Source: an uncultured Alphaproteobacteria bacterium
Lineage (GTDB): Bacteria > Pseudomonadota > Alphaproteobacteria > Paracaedibacterales > CAITNM01
DNA: 64,000 nt
Reading direction: 5' to 3'
Assembly (NCBI GenBank): GCA_903893805.1
Contig: CAITNM010000020.1
Coordinates: forward strand, 1 to 64,000
Below are positions 35,755 to 45,880 of this stretch, piece after piece. A program made the position numbers and the translations under genes. The notes under the pieces were generated by a model that saw only the letters and a list, made by a program, of their open reading frames with translations, was not told where the DNA came from and ran no database searches. How positions within the stretch are numbered: position 1 is the first letter of the stretch; each line of letters begins with the position of its first letter.

Positions 35755-36846
35755 ATGTCTGAATATGATGTACAAAAACCACAGCTTGGGGGCGTTCGTC
35801 CTTTAGAGTGCGATAGTCACCATCCGATTATAGCCGCAATTGATTTGGGCACGAATTCATGCCGTTTGCTAGTTGCGCGTGTGAATGTAGCGGGTGTTCG
35901 TACTAATTATTTTCGTAGTCGTCCCAAACCATTGTCATGGAAAGTGATTGATTCTTTTTCCAAGGTTGTACGCCTTGGCGAAGGATTGCACAATAATGAC
36001 GAGTTATCAGAAGACGCAATGGACAGAGCGATGGAAGCTCTGGCAATTTGTCGTAAAAAACTGGATCGTTATCATCTGCATAGCTTGCGTGCGGTTGCAA
36101 CAGAAGCATGTCGTCGTGCAACCAACAATCATGTGTTGGTTGATCGTGCAAAAAAAGAACTAAATCTTGATATTGAAATTATTGATTCAGATCAAGAAGC
36201 AAGTTTGGCCCTAAAGGGTTGCTCAGCAATGTTAAGTCCTCACATACCTTATGGAATTGTTTTTGACATTGGTGGAGGAAGTACAGAAGTTATTCTTGTT
36301 AAACTTAAAAAAGATGGCAAGCGCCGCCCTGGTTATGCTGTTCCATTTGATGAAATTGATTCAATTTCTGTCCCTTATGGGGTAGTAACCACAACAGAAG
36401 CAGCTGGCATTCCCATTGATACAGCTCAATCTCATGAGTATTTGCAAGGTCGTATTTTTGAAGGGTTAAAAGGATTTGTTGAGAGAAACAACATAGCTAA
36501 ACTGATTGAGAACGATGAGTTGCAAATTACCGGTAGCTCAGGAACTGTCACAACCCTTGCAGCATTTCACTTAGGCTTGGCGCACTATGATCGTCGTCTT
36601 GTTGATGGAATGTCTATTTCTTATGAAGATTTACATGCAGTTATCAATCGTATTTTAACCATGACAAGAGAAGAGCGCCTTGATCAGTCAAATATTGGAT
36701 TTAGTCGAGCAGATTACGTTTTAACGGGTTCAAATATTCTGAAAGCAATATGCGATGCGTTGCCGGTTAAAACGATGCGAATAGCTGATCGTGGTGTGCG
36801 TGAGGGCATACTGATTGATTTAATGCTAGAAGTTATCAGGATGTAA
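35755..36846 (+). CDS. ppx: Ppx/GppA-family phosphatase
   Basis: 363 residues. Actin-like ATPase fold: phosphate-1 IAAIDLGTNSCRLLVAR, AVATEACRRATN, phosphate-2 GIVFDIGGGSTEVIL, and ITGSSGTVTTLAAFHLG. The family hydrolyses polyphosphate or pppGpp; the short single-module form here cannot be assigned to one. First gene of a run with dapF 1 nt downstream. Confidence 0.85.
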   Translation: MSEYDVQKPQLGGVRPLECDSHHPIIAAIDLGTNSCRLLVARVNVAGVRTNYFRSRPKPLSWKVIDSFSKVVRLGEGLHNNDELSEDAMDRAMEALAICRKKLDRYHLHSLRAVATEACRRATNNHVLVDRAKKELNLDIEIIDSDQEASLALKGCSAMLSPHIPYGIVFDIGGGSTEVILVKLKKDGKRRPGYAVPFDEIDSISVPYGVVTTTEAAGIPIDTAQSHEYLQGRIFEGLKGFVERNNIAKLIENDELQITGSSGTVTTLAAFHLGLAHYDRRLVDGMSISYEDLHAVINRILTMTREERLDQSNIGFSRADYVLTGSNILKAICDALPVKTMRIADRGVREGILIDLMLEVIRM

Positions 36847-36847
36847 T

Positions 36848-37618
36848 ATGGAATTTATAAAAGCTCAGGGTCTTGGAAATGATTTTGTTATCTTGGTTAA
36901 TCCAGATGTGCCAGCCAATGACCTAAGTGATTTAAGCAGACGACTCGCTGATCGAAGATATGGCATAGGCTGTGACCAAGTGATTGTGGCACGCGAAATA
37001 AATGACCGAGTTAATGTTCGCTTTTTCAATGCAGATGGTTCTGAAGCGGAAAGCTGCGGTAATGGAAGCCGTTGTATCGCAAAATATTTGATGGATCAAA
37101 AACACCAAAGCACAATTACCATTGAAACTCTTGGAGACATCCTTAATTGTCATTCAGAAAATGATATGGTGACCGTTCAAATGCCTACTCCAACACTTGA
37201 AATTTTAGATGGACCACAATCATTAGGACATCTTTCCACGCCAGATGCTGTGGCAGTTAATGTAGGTAACCCACATTTGGTATGCTTTGTGGAAAATATT
37301 GATTCAGTTTCTGGCTACGGCGAAGGATTAGAAAACCACCCTGCATTTCCACTACGCACTAACGTTGATTTTGTGAAAATACTCGATTCAGGACATTTAC
37401 AGCTAAAAGTTTGGGAACGTGGAACGGGTATTACCCCAGCTTGCGGTAGCGGCGCGTGCGCATCAGTGGTGGCTGCTTATGCCCATAAAAAAGTGGAGCA
37501 AAAAACAAAAGTTTCTCAAGCTGGTGGCGACCTTTGGATTCAGTGGGATGGGCAAAAATTGTACATGACAGGTCCTGCTGTGATTGTGTTTACGGGCACT
37601 TTTTTCTATAAGTCATGA
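36848..37618 (+). CDS. dapF: Diaminopimelate epimerase
   Basis: 256 residues. Both catalytic Cys are present: SEAESCGNGSRCIAKY (acid/base 1) and ITPACGSGACASVVAA (acid/base 2). The QGLGNDFV opening and GNPHLVCFV are typical. It makes meso-DAP from LL-DAP for peptidoglycan and lysine. It overlaps recJ (ATGA). Clustering with dapD and dapE downstream supports a working succinylase branch. Confidence 0.94.
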   Translation: MEFIKAQGLGNDFVILVNPDVPANDLSDLSRRLADRRYGIGCDQVIVAREINDRVNVRFFNADGSEAESCGNGSRCIAKYLMDQKHQSTITIETLGDILNCHSENDMVTVQMPTPTLEILDGPQSLGHLSTPDAVAVNVGNPHLVCFVENIDSVSGYGEGLENHPAFPLRTNVDFVKILDSGHLQLKVWERGTGITPACGSGACASVVAAYAHKKVEQKTKVSQAGGDLWIQWDGQKLYMTGPAVIVFTGTFFYKS

Positions 37619-39354
37619 AATCTCTAAAAGGTTTTGATTGGGTTCTGGCATCTGCCGAAGATCGGCTGGTGATGCAGTATATGCAATCTTATGAACTTCC
37701 AGAATTTTTGTCACGCATCCTTGTGGCAAGGGACATCCACTTTGATAAAGTAAAAGATTTTTTAGCTCCGTCATTGAAACGTTTTTTGCCTGAACCTTTT
37801 CTTTTAAATGACATGGAAATAGCAGTAAAACGTGCTGTTTTTGCAATCCAAACAAATCAAAAAATTGTTGTTTATGGCGATTATGATGTAGACGGAGCAA
37901 CGTCTTCAGCTCTATTGCGTCGTTATTTTCGCGATATTGGTATAAGCACCGAATTGTATATTCCAGATCGTCTCGATGAAGGATACGGAGCAAATCCTGC
38001 TGCGTTAAAAAAACTACGTAAAGAAGGTAATGACCTGTGCCTTATGGTTGATTGCGGAACAACAGCTTTTGAAGCATTGGGGGAAGCAGCAACATGTGGG
38101 TTAGATGTCATTGTTCTTGACCACCACACGGCTGAAACTAGCTTGCCTAGTGCTATAATCGTTAACCCAAATCGTTTAGATCAAGAACTTGGTGAGCGAA
38201 CTGATTTAAAGCTACTGTGCGCTGCTGGAGTAGCATTTTTATTTATTGTGGCACTAAATCGTGCGCTTCGAGCATCAGGATATTTTCAAAAATTTCAAGA
38301 ACCGGATTTGTTGAGCTATCTTGATATCGTGGCTCTAGGCACTGTGTGTGATGTCATGCCCTTAAAAGGATTGAACCGTGCTTTAGTAACTCAGGGATTA
38401 AAAATTGCTCGCATGCGCAAAAATATAGGTCTTGCCACATTAGCTGACGTGGCTGAACTAAAGGGTGGTATAACCTCTGCTTATCATTTTGGATTTATGA
38501 TTGGCCCACGCATTAACGCTGGTGGCAGGGTAGGGCAGGCTGACCTGGGATCACGTTTACTATTTACGCAAGACACTCTAGAAGCAAAAGAATTGGCAAT
38601 TAGGCTAAATGAATTAAATGCGCAACGCCAAGAAATTGAACGTCAGGTTTTAGAAGAAGCTGTTATTCAGGTGGAAACCCAAGATCTTAATTCACGTTCC
38701 GTGCTTATGGTTAAGGGAAATAACTGGCATCCGGGTGTTATTGGCATTGTTTCAAGCCGCTTGAAAGATAAATATCACAAACCCACGTTGGTAGTGACTG
38801 ATTGGGAAGGGGAGCAAAAAGGCTCAGGCCGTTCTGTTTCAGGACTTGATATGGGCGTGCTTATGCATCAGGCTTTGCATAAAGGATTGCTTACAAAAGG
38901 TGGCGGGCATGCAATGGCTGCTGGTTTTACTATTGCAACTGGTTGTTATGAAAGTTTTTATGATTTTATCGATCATGCAGCATTGCCCTATATGCAAAAT
39001 CGAGAGCTAAAATTTAATATCGACGGATATTTAACTATTGATGGTCTGAATGAAGTTTTTATGAGCCATGTGCAACAGCTAGAACCCTATGGTAGTGGTC
39101 ACCCAACACCGACGTTTGCATTTAAACATATGATTTGTAATTTCGCTGATGTAGTAGGAGAACAGCATATCCGCTTGCAGCTACAAGATGAAACCGGTAA
39201 ACGTTTAAAAGCTATGGTATTTAGAGCTATGCAAACGCCTTTGCAAGAAGTGCTTAATCATCGAGGCCCTCTTGAAATAGCAGGCAATGTAAAGCTAGAC
39301 GAATGGCAAGGAAGACAACAACTAACACTAATTGTTGACGATATAAGGATATAA
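37615..39354 (+). CDS. recJ: Single-stranded-DNA exonuclease RecJ
   Basis: 579 residues. DHH-phosphoesterase motifs: [59 protein letters not shown], and the DHHA1 [11 protein letters not shown] and [11 protein letters not shown]. The C-terminal OB-like domain ([11 protein letters not shown]...) is present. A 5'-3' exonuclease for recombination and mismatch repair. Its place inside a dap operon is by gene order only. Confidence 0.94.
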   Translation: MKSLKGFDWVLASAEDRLVMQYMQSYELPEFLSRILVARDIHFDKVKDFLAPSLKRFLPEPFLLNDMEIAVKRAVFAIQTNQKIVVYGDYDVDGATSSALLRRYFRDIGISTELYIPDRLDEGYGANPAALKKLRKEGNDLCLMVDCGTTAFEALGEAATCGLDVIVLDHHTAETSLPSAIIVNPNRLDQELGERTDLKLLCAAGVAFLFIVALNRALRASGYFQKFQEPDLLSYLDIVALGTVCDVMPLKGLNRALVTQGLKIARMRKNIGLATLADVAELKGGITSAYHFGFMIGPRINAGGRVGQADLGSRLLFTQDTLEAKELAIRLNELNAQRQEIERQVLEEAVIQVETQDLNSRSVLMVKGNNWHPGVIGIVSSRLKDKYHKPTLVVTDWEGEQKGSGRSVSGLDMGVLMHQALHKGLLTKGGGHAMAAGFTIATGCYESFYDFIDHAALPYMQNRELKFNIDGYLTIDGLNEVFMSHVQQLEPYGSGHPTPTFAFKHMICNFADVVGEQHIRLQLQDETGKRLKAMVFRAMQTPLQEVLNHRGPLEIAGNVKLDEWQGRQQLTLIVDDIRI

Positions 39355-39356
39355 AT

Positions 39357-40154
39357 ATGCAAAAAATTATAGAAGCCGCGTGGGATAATGTAGCAAATTT
39401 GACTGTAACAGATGAGCTAAGAAATGCGGTTGAACAAACACTTCTGCAGCTTGATACAGGTGCAATTCGTGTTGCTGAAAAAACCGCTGATGGTTGGCAG
39501 GTTAATACGTGGCTAAAAAAGGCAGTTTTGCTATCGTTTCGCTTAAATTCTAATAAACTACAGCAAGGTTACCCCGCGCCATTTTTTGATAAAGTCTCCT
39601 TAAAATCTGACAACTGGACTGCTGATCAGTTTTTAAATTCAGGGTTCCGTAGTGTGCCAGGTTCGGTTGTGCGTCGCGGTGCGTATATTGCGAAAAACGT
39701 TGTGCTAATGCCAAGCTTCGTTAACATTGGAGCTTATGTTGATGAAGGAACTATGGTTGATACATGGGCAACAATTGGTTCTTGTGCGCAAATTGGCAAG
39801 AACTGTCATATCTCAGGCGGTACTGGAATAGGCGGAGTTCTTGAGCCTGTACAAGCTGCTCCTGTTATTATTGAAGATAATTGCTTTATCGGGGCGCGTT
39901 CTGAAGTTGCTGAAGGCGTTATTGTTGAAACTGGTGCTGTGCTCAGTATGGGCGTGTTTATTGGTGCTTCCACAAAAATTATTGATCGTCAAACGGGAGC
40001 TATTTACTTTGGGCGTGTTCCTGCTTATTCAGTAGTTGTTCCTGGGTCACTTCCCTCATCAGGTGGTGTTAACCTTAGCTGTGCAGTTATTGTTAAAACC
40101 GTTGACGCAAAAACTCGTTCAAAAACTGGCATTAATGAATTATTGAGAGATTAA
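39357..40154 (+). CDS. dapD: Tetrahydrodipicolinate N-succinyltransferase
   Basis: 265 residues. A helical N-terminus is followed by a left-handed beta-helix of hexapeptide repeats ([32 protein letters not shown]...). The [23 protein letters not shown] stretch is a DapD hallmark. It transfers succinyl from succinyl-CoA in the DAP pathway. It lies 2 nt after recJ and 2 nt before dapE. Confidence 0.95.
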   Translation: MQKIIEAAWDNVANLTVTDELRNAVEQTLLQLDTGAIRVAEKTADGWQVNTWLKKAVLLSFRLNSNKLQQGYPAPFFDKVSLKSDNWTADQFLNSGFRSVPGSVVRRGAYIAKNVVLMPSFVNIGAYVDEGTMVDTWATIGSCAQIGKNCHISGGTGIGGVLEPVQAAPVIIEDNCFIGARSEVAEGVIVETGAVLSMGVFIGASTKIIDRQTGAIYFGRVPAYSVVVPGSLPSSGGVNLSCAVIVKTVDAKTRSKTGINELLRD

Positions 40155-40156
40155 TT

Positions 40157-41260
40157 ATGAATGTTCTAGAGCTTGCCCAAAAACTTATTCAATTTGATAC
40201 AGTTACCCCCAAGGGGTCTGAATGTTTAGATTTTATTGGGCAATATCTTGAATCATTTGGGTTTGAAGTGTCTCGATTACCATTTGGTGATGTTGATAAT
40301 TTGTTCGCCCGAAAAGGAACAGCCGTACCGCATATTATGTATGTTGGTCATGTTGATGTGGTGCCAACCGGTGATGGTTGGACGCATGATCCATTTTCAG
40401 GTGTTGTGGAAAATGATGTGTTATATGGCCGAGGTGCTGTTGATATGAAAGGTTCCATAGCAGCATTTTTGGCGGCCATACCACATGTAGAAACTAATGG
40501 ATCAATCAGTGTTCTGCTTACATCAGACGAAGAAGGCCCAGCTAAAGATGGAGTAGCCAAAGTTATTCCGTGGTTAAAAGAAAACAATCATATTCCTACC
40601 TTTGCTTTGGTGGGTGAGCCTACATCAGTTGATAAGGTGGGTGATACCATCAAAAATGGCCGGCGCGGCAGTATTAGTTTTGACATAACTGTTCAAGGTA
40701 GCCAAGGGCATGTGGCATATCCACACTTGGCAAATAATGCGGCAAATCCTTTGATTATGTTTTTGAATGAATTAATTTCAACTACTCTTGATAAAGGCAT
40801 TGCTGATTTTGATCCTAGCAACTTAGAAATCGTAAAATTGAATATGCCCAATAGTGCTTATAACGTAATTGCAGGCATAGCTTATGCTTCCGTAAATATT
40901 CGTTTTAATACACTGCATAGCTTTGAATCATTAACACAACATATTAATTCTATAGCTAAAAAAGCAGAAAAACAGTTTGGAGTTGTCTTTGCAACAACAC
41001 CACTATTATCAGCTGAGCCTTTTATTGCTAGTTCTTCGGTATGGGCGAATATAGTATCAAAAGCAGTTGAAGCTGAAACTGGTGCTGCACCTACATGTTC
41101 AACATCGGGTGGAACTTCAGATGCACGTTTTATACAGAAAATCTGTCCTGTTATTGAATTAGGGCTTTTGAACAAAACAGCTCACCATGTTGATGAATGT
41201 GTACCTGTTAGTGATTTGGAGATGCTTCAAAAAATTTACGAGCGAATATTTCACGGGTGA
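40157..41260 (+). CDS. dapE: Succinyl-diaminopimelate desuccinylase
   Basis: 367 residues, M20 metallopeptidase fold. Metal ligands: VGHVDVVPTGDGW, YGRGAVDMKGSIAAF, SDEEGPAKDG with catalytic Glu-Glu, VGEPTSVDKVGD, and a C-terminal LLNKTAHHVDECVP. The lid domain starts at GRRGSISFDITVQG. It frees LL-DAP for DapF, encoded in the same operon. A terminator follows 10 nt later. Confidence 0.95.
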   Translation: MNVLELAQKLIQFDTVTPKGSECLDFIGQYLESFGFEVSRLPFGDVDNLFARKGTAVPHIMYVGHVDVVPTGDGWTHDPFSGVVENDVLYGRGAVDMKGSIAAFLAAIPHVETNGSISVLLTSDEEGPAKDGVAKVIPWLKENNHIPTFALVGEPTSVDKVGDTIKNGRRGSISFDITVQGSQGHVAYPHLANNAANPLIMFLNELISTTLDKGIADFDPSNLEIVKLNMPNSAYNVIAGIAYASVNIRFNTLHSFESLTQHINSIAKKAEKQFGVVFATTPLLSAEPFIASSSVWANIVSKAVEAETGAAPTCSTSGGTSDARFIQKICPVIELGLLNKTAHHVDECVPVSDLEMLQKIYERIFHG

Positions 41261-41270
41261 ATTTTATAAT

Positions 41271-41298
41271 AAAACCTATTTCTTTTAATTAGGTTTTT
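41271..41298 (+). terminator. Terminator of the ppx-dapE operon
   Basis: AAAACCTA (41271-41278) pairs with TAGGTTTT (41290-41297) and ends in a T-run. It separates dapE from the tRNA-Arg gene. Confidence 0.7.
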
Positions 41299-41411
41299 CG
41301 ATTACGCTTGTCGAAGAAAGTGAGTTGCAATCAGGATTAGTATCAGTAATGCAAATGCATCGTCAGCGATATCTTGGCAATGGATACAAATACCGCTACA
41401 TTCCACCATCT

Positions 41412-41488
41412 GCACCCGTAGCTCAGCTGGATAGAGCGTTGCCCTCCGAAGGCAAAGGCCGTACGTTCGAATCGTATCGGGTGCGCCA
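41412..41488 (+). tRNA. tRNA-Arg(CCG)
   Basis: 77 nt with encoded CCA. Acceptor GCACCCG/CGGGTGC, D-arm GCTCAGCTGGATAGAGC, anticodon loop CTCCGAA with CCG, T-arm CGTTCGAATCG. It lies 24 nt before ftsE on the same strand, so it may share a transcript. Confidence 0.95.
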
Positions 41489-41512
41489 GAATCATTTAGA
41501 GAGAAACTAATC

Positions 41513-42250
41513 ATGCAACTTGCTCAGGAATCCTCCCCATTAGTTGATTTTCAAGATGTTAGTTTTTCTTATAAAGGTTCTAAACAAGAAATTTTACGTA
41601 ATGTTAACGTCATTTTTAAGTCTCATTCATTTTATTTCTTAACTGGGGACAGTGGAATGGGGAAAACTTCATTCATGAAATTAATTTATAGCGGACTATT
41701 GCCCACAAGTGGAAAAATTGATGTTTTTGGGGCTAACACTAAAGATTTAAATATTAATACTTTGCCGAGTTTTCGCCAGCAAATTGGGATTGTCCAGCAA
41801 GATTGTGAGCTTTTTGAGCACTTGAATATTCAAGAAAATGTGGCATTAGTTCTGAAGTTACAAGGAGTTGAGGCTAAAAGAGCAAATGTTTATGCCGAGG
41901 AATTGCTTGCCTGGACTGGCCTTGGAGAGTATTTAAAGCGGTTTTCCAAAGAATTATCTGAAGGACAGAAACAGCGAGTGGCGGTTGCACGAGCTGTCAT
42001 TCGAAGGCCTAAGCTGTTATTGGCAGATGAGCCTACCGGTAATGTTGATGAAGCACAATCAAAACGCCTAATAGGATTATTTAAAGAGTTGGTCAAAATG
42101 GGAACTACAGTTATTATTGCAACTCATAATCGCCAATTGATTTCAGCAAATGGATATTGTGAGTACCGCTTAAAAAATGGTGAGCTCCGACAATACAATT
42201 CCCTGAGGGGAACATCCAGTCTAACAGCACAATTGATGAGGAAGGCATGA
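41513..42250 (+). CDS. ftsE: Cell-division ATP-binding protein FtsE
   Basis: 245 residues, one ABC ATPase domain. Walker A GDSGMGKTSF, Q-loop VQQDCELFEHLNIQENV, signature ELSEGQKQRVAVARAV, Walker B LLLADEPTGNVD, and the switch His in IIATHNR. With FtsX it governs septal wall hydrolases. Its stop overlaps the ftsX start by ATGA, which fixes the assignment against other ABC proteins. Confidence 0.9.
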   Translation: MQLAQESSPLVDFQDVSFSYKGSKQEILRNVNVIFKSHSFYFLTGDSGMGKTSFMKLIYSGLLPTSGKIDVFGANTKDLNINTLPSFRQQIGIVQQDCELFEHLNIQENVALVLKLQGVEAKRANVYAEELLAWTGLGEYLKRFSKELSEGQKQRVAVARAVIRRPKLLLADEPTGNVDEAQSKRLIGLFKELVKMGTTVIIATHNRQLISANGYCEYRLKNGELRQYNSLRGTSSLTAQLMRKA

Positions 42251-43134
42251 TTTTCTCAATGCCAACAGATTTGCCTCTTCTATACGATAAAAATCGCCGT
42301 ACTTTCATGTTGATTTTATCAGTTTTAATTGGCTTACTTTACGTTGCTTGCATATCTTCGAATGGAGTACGTGATTTTATCAAAACATGGCAATTTAACC
42401 TAGAACAGGAAAATTATGTGCTTATTCCTTATAGTGGCGATGCAACACAATTAAAAAATGATACTATCAAAATAGAGAGTTTCTTAAGAAAATCCTCGTT
42501 AGTAAAAAGCTTTAGAAAGATTGATGAGCAATCATTTCAGAGTATGTTTAACCCCCAACCTGCATCTGGTAAATCATGGATAGAATCAATTCCATTTCCT
42601 GTTTTTATTGAATTAAACTTAAGGTCTTCATCGCAAAATAAAGTTCACCTTATTGAAAAACAAGTTAGAGACATTGTTCCAGATGCGCAAATTTATACTC
42701 AGCCACGTTATTCTGCTGAATTCGTGTCATCTTTTAAAATTCTAAGCTATATACTAGATAGCATTATTGTATGTTTTGTTATTTCGTTTTTGGCGGTTAT
42801 GGTACTAATGACGAGAGCACTTTTTGCACAGCAAGAGAGAAATATTGAGCGTCTTTCTTTATTAGGGGCTGCACCTTCCTACATTAAGAAGTTGTATTGC
42901 TGGTTCATGGCAAGGTGTATTGCTTTAAGTTCAATATATGGATTTCTTGGGGCTAGCATTGCTTGTTGGTGTATTTATATAGCCACTGAGCATATGGTAT
43001 TTCTTCCATATGGTTTTACGGCTCCATCATTATTCTTATATCTGCTGCCTCCATATTTTTGCCTTGTTGTTGGAGTTGGTATTACATATATGTTGACAAC
43101 AAGTTTATTAAAAAAATTGTGGTCATGCGCTTGA
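42247..43134 (+). CDS. ftsX: Cell-division protein FtsX
   Basis: 295 residues. An N-terminal cytoplasmic tail and first membrane helix (about 21-38), an extracytoplasmic domain (about 45-165), and three further helices form the FtsX layout. The QERNIERLSLLGAAPSYI loop after helix 2 is the usual FtsX coupling region (I-x-x-L-x-x-LGA). It carries signals to periplasmic amidase regulators. Coupled to ftsE and to the next gene. Confidence 0.88.
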   Translation: MIFSMPTDLPLLYDKNRRTFMLILSVLIGLLYVACISSNGVRDFIKTWQFNLEQENYVLIPYSGDATQLKNDTIKIESFLRKSSLVKSFRKIDEQSFQSMFNPQPASGKSWIESIPFPVFIELNLRSSSQNKVHLIEKQVRDIVPDAQIYTQPRYSAEFVSSFKILSYILDSIIVCFVISFLAVMVLMTRALFAQQERNIERLSLLGAAPSYIKKLYCWFMARCIALSSIYGFLGASIACWCIYIATEHMVFLPYGFTAPSLFLYLLPPYFCLVVGVGITYMLTTSLLKKLWSCA

Positions 43135-43691
43135 AATTGTTTATTCTTCTAGCTGTATTCTGTTTGTGGTTGTACGGCTTGCTTGATTTTTATCGGGAGA
43201 CGCAGCATTTTCCTTGTGTCAAAAACCAAGTCAACGGAATTGTAATTCTAACTGGTGGAAGGGATAGAATTCAAACAGGAATGGGACTTTTTAATGCATT
43301 GCGTGCTAAACGTATCCTGATTTCAGGTGTTGATAAGGCTGTTAATCTTTCAGTGATAAAAGGCAAGCAACTTAAGGGCTATGATCACATTTATCAATTT
43401 ACTGATATTGGTTATGGCGCTGTAAATACGTTTTCAAATGCGTTGGAGTCTGCTGTTTGGGTTCGCAGTCACCAATTTCAAACCATTGGATTAGTAACTA
43501 GCCGTTTTCATATGCCAAGAAGTCTCTGGCTTTTTAAAAAAACAATGCCAGAAAAAACAATTTTTCCGATCGTGGTTGAGGCAGATGATTCAAGCCTTTT
43601 TCATTTATTGCGCGAGTACCATAAGTACTATTTGACAAGGTTTGTCAGTAAATTCCTTTTTGACAACGATAGTGAAGTAGTAATCCTCTGA
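43125..43691 (+). CDS. YdcF/SanA-like DUF218 protein
   Basis: 188 residues from the ATG at 43125, which overlaps the ftsX end by 10 nt. One N-terminal membrane helix (LFILLAVFCLWLYGLL), then the DUF218 Rossmann-like domain: GIVILTGGRDRIQTG, KRILISGV, NTFSNALESAVWVRSHQFQTIGLVTSRFHMPRSLWLF. The family is linked to envelope integrity but has no firm reaction. ftsE-ftsX followed by such a gene is a common alphaproteobacterial order. Confidence 0.82.
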   Translation: MRLKLFILLAVFCLWLYGLLDFYRETQHFPCVKNQVNGIVILTGGRDRIQTGMGLFNALRAKRILISGVDKAVNLSVIKGKQLKGYDHIYQFTDIGYGAVNTFSNALESAVWVRSHQFQTIGLVTSRFHMPRSLWLFKKTMPEKTIFPIVVEADDSSLFHLLREYHKYYLTRFVSKFLFDNDSEVVIL

Positions 43692-43838
43692 AACGTGAAT
43701 TAATTTTGAGGAATTCTAACACTATTTGAAGCAAAAAAAAATAGTAGATTCAATAATATTTAGTAAAATTTTATATATACATACGTCTATTCTATAGGTT
43801 ACGCTATAAGAAGAATATGGGAACGTACATTTGCACAA

Positions 43839-45821
43839 ATGAGATACTCAATCTATACCATTTCTTTTTTTCTACTTTTAAGCGCCTGCATGAATAATAC
43901 AGAAAAAATGCAAAATGTTGATCCAGTAGGTAGTGCTGCTAAATTAAATGATCTGAGTGAAACGGACGATATTACAAAAGTTAGTAAACAAGAACTGCCG
44001 TCAATTTCTGCAGAAGAAGTAAAGGCTATTCTTGAAAAAAATACCATAGCATCTGAAGTTAAAGAGGGTATTTACGCAATGCAGCGGGGTGATTATCAAG
44101 AAGCCTCAAAATCATTTAATACAGCTTTACTTGATGATCCTGCAAATTCATATCTTCATTTTTTAAATGGTTTGAATTATTTACATAAAGCAGCAGCAGG
44201 AGATTCTGCAGCTAGAGATTTGGCGTTAATGGGTTTCCGCTACGCGATTGTTTATGATCCTTCGAATGTATTGGCGCATAAGCGTTTAGGTTACATGCAT
44301 TACCAGACAAAAGACTATAATAAAGCCCAGCAAAGTTTTGCGGAAGTTCTTTTGTTGCAGCAGCCTGATGTAAAATCTTTATATGCATTAGCAGCTGCTT
44401 CTTACTATAACCACGATTTGAAAACGGCATACGCGGCTATTACTAAGGCTGCAAGTATGGCACCTGATAACCCATTTGTGTTGAAAGCAGCGAGTATGAT
44501 TGCTGCAGCACTTAACCAGCCTTTGGAAGTTCAAAATTTTAGAAAGCAATACATAGCAGCAAACAAAAAGACTGATAGCTACCTTGATAGACGTTTGCAT
44601 CAATGGATGAGCGTTCATAATAATCCAAACTTAATATTAACCTCAGCTGCTGAAAAAAATGATGATTCAGATGATGATGATTCGGATGATGATGATTCGG
44701 ATGATGATGCAAAGGATGCTTCTTCAGATGCTGGTGGAAAAGACCCCTTATCAGGAGTTGGTGGCGGGACTGCGGCAACACCTATGGCTAAAAAGCTTGG
44801 TGCATATGATCCTAAAAATCCTGATACCTTTGTAGTTGATTGCGCAATTATGAGGGTGAGTGAACAAGGAAAAACCTCGAAAGGCACTAATATTCTGAAT
44901 TCGATTAATATTGTTATGAATCCAGGAACTTATACCGCTAATCGAACTTGGACAAGTAATACTGGTACTAACCTTAGGCAAAACAATTTTACGCAGGGCT
45001 TTGGCTTAAACCAAGCCGCTAGTGCTGGCTATTCTTTGAATATTTTTAATGTAACTGATACACGCATAGAAGTTGTGGCAAGACCAACATTACTTGCTGC
45101 TGTTGGTAAAGTTTCTGAATTTTTTGCTGGTACTGATTTAATTGCAAACATTGCATCTGGTACAGGTACAAATAGTATTGAAAGGTTACCAATTGGCTAT
45201 CGTGTTACTGTAACACCTATAGGCTCTAGAAAAGATAAAAATGGAGTTTTAAAGGTTCAGTTTGATGTTCGCGTGGAAGGTAACACAATTGGTGTGCTTA
45301 ACGGTTTCGGAGGTGCAGCTTCAGCTACTGCATCTGCATATAGTCAAATAAACCATAGCTCAGTTTGCACAACTGTAGAATTAGTTTTTGGTGAGACTAC
45401 TATTTTAGCTGGTATTTATGATCGAGAAGATAACTCAACAAAAAGTTATACTCCTGTACTTGGTCAAATTCCTGGAATTAGTATGCTCTTTTCAAATGAC
45501 TCAACCGATAGCATACGTAAATCTGTTGTATATATGATGACCTTACGTCAAACGGAAAAAATGCAAGAAGATGCTAATATGATGAATGACGGCAAAAGAA
45601 TGAGTCCAGAGGTACGCGAGCTTCAATTAAAGAACATCAGCTGGTTCAGTACAGTGCCAAATTCTGCTTTGGTCATGAAAGGGCTGTCAACAATTTACCG
45701 TGAATTTAGAACGGGAGATATTCCTAATATTTATTGGTCACACGAAGATTTAGGTGATCAAAAAATTGAAGGTGGAGAAGACAACGAAATTAGCGAAGCT
45801 GTTAAAATGATGGATTCATAA
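43839..45821 (+). CDS. TPR-secretin fusion lipoprotein (type II/III secretion-like)
   Basis: 660 residues. Lipobox FLLLSAC with Cys17. Residues about 70-245 hold TPR-like helices (GIYAMQRGDYQEASKSFNTALLDDPANSYLH, NVLAHKRLGYMHYQTKDYNKAQQSFAEVL). An acidic linker of SDDDD repeats (about 275-291) follows. Then a secretin-type domain: DTRIEVVARPTLLAAVGKVSEFFAGTDLI, VTVTPIG, and VELVFGETTILAGIYDRE...PVLGQIPGISMLFSND...SVVYMMTL, which matches the GspD/PilQ/CpaC C-terminal block. The usual N0/N1 domains are not seen. No other secretion gene is adjacent. It may form an outer-membrane pore with a built-in pilotin-like TPR part; this is inference. Confidence 0.72.
   Translation: MRYSIYTISFFLLLSACMNNTEKMQNVDPVGSAAKLNDLSETDDITKVSKQELPSISAEEVKAILEKNTIASEVKEGIYAMQRGDYQEASKSFNTALLDDPANSYLHFLNGLNYLHKAAAGDSAARDLALMGFRYAIVYDPSNVLAHKRLGYMHYQTKDYNKAQQSFAEVLLLQQPDVKSLYALAAASYYNHDLKTAYAAITKAASMAPDNPFVLKAASMIAAALNQPLEVQNFRKQYIAANKKTDSYLDRRLHQWMSVHNNPNLILTSAAEKNDDSDDDDSDDDDSDDDAKDASSDAGGKDPLSGVGGGTAATPMAKKLGAYDPKNPDTFVVDCAIMRVSEQGKTSKGTNILNSINIVMNPGTYTANRTWTSNTGTNLRQNNFTQGFGLNQAASAGYSLNIFNVTDTRIEVVARPTLLAAVGKVSEFFAGTDLIANIASGTGTNSIERLPIGYRVTVTPIGSRKDKNGVLKVQFDVRVEGNTIGVLNGFGGAASATASAYSQINHSSVCTTVELVFGETTILAGIYDREDNSTKSYTPVLGQIPGISMLFSNDSTDSIRKSVVYMMTLRQTEKMQEDANMMNDGKRMSPEVRELQLKNISWFSTVPNSALVMKGLSTIYREFRTGDIPNIYWSHEDLGDQKIEGGEDNEISEAVKMMDS
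44661..44710 (+). repeat. In-frame GAT-rich microrepeat encoding SDDDD
   Basis: A 15-nt unit (GATGATGATGATTCG, with one variant TCA) repeats about three times and encodes the acidic linker of the secretin protein. Such repeats can change copy number by slippage without breaking the frame. Confidence 0.75.
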
Positions 45822-45849
45822 GCTTTTTGAAATGTGTAATTCGTGCTAC

Positions 45850-45880
45850 AAAAGAGCTAGTTGTCTAGCTCTTTTGTTTT
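45850..45880 (+). terminator. Terminator hairpin directly abutting the thrS start
   Basis: An 11-bp perfect stem (AAAAGAGCTAG with CTAGCTCTTTT) and a TTGT loop are followed by GTTTT, which runs straight into the thrS ATG at 45881. It ends the secretin gene, or acts as a leader element of thrS, or both. Confidence 0.75.

Noticed and set aside
41325-41510. Open frame covering the tRNA-Arg gene
   Set aside because: It is a translation of the tRNA and its flanks; the cloverleaf with CCA explains the conservation.
44539-44981. Several minus-strand frames opposite the secretin gene
   Set aside because: Their His/Pro- and Ser-rich sequences come from reading the SDDDD repeat and TPR codons backwards; no start signals.
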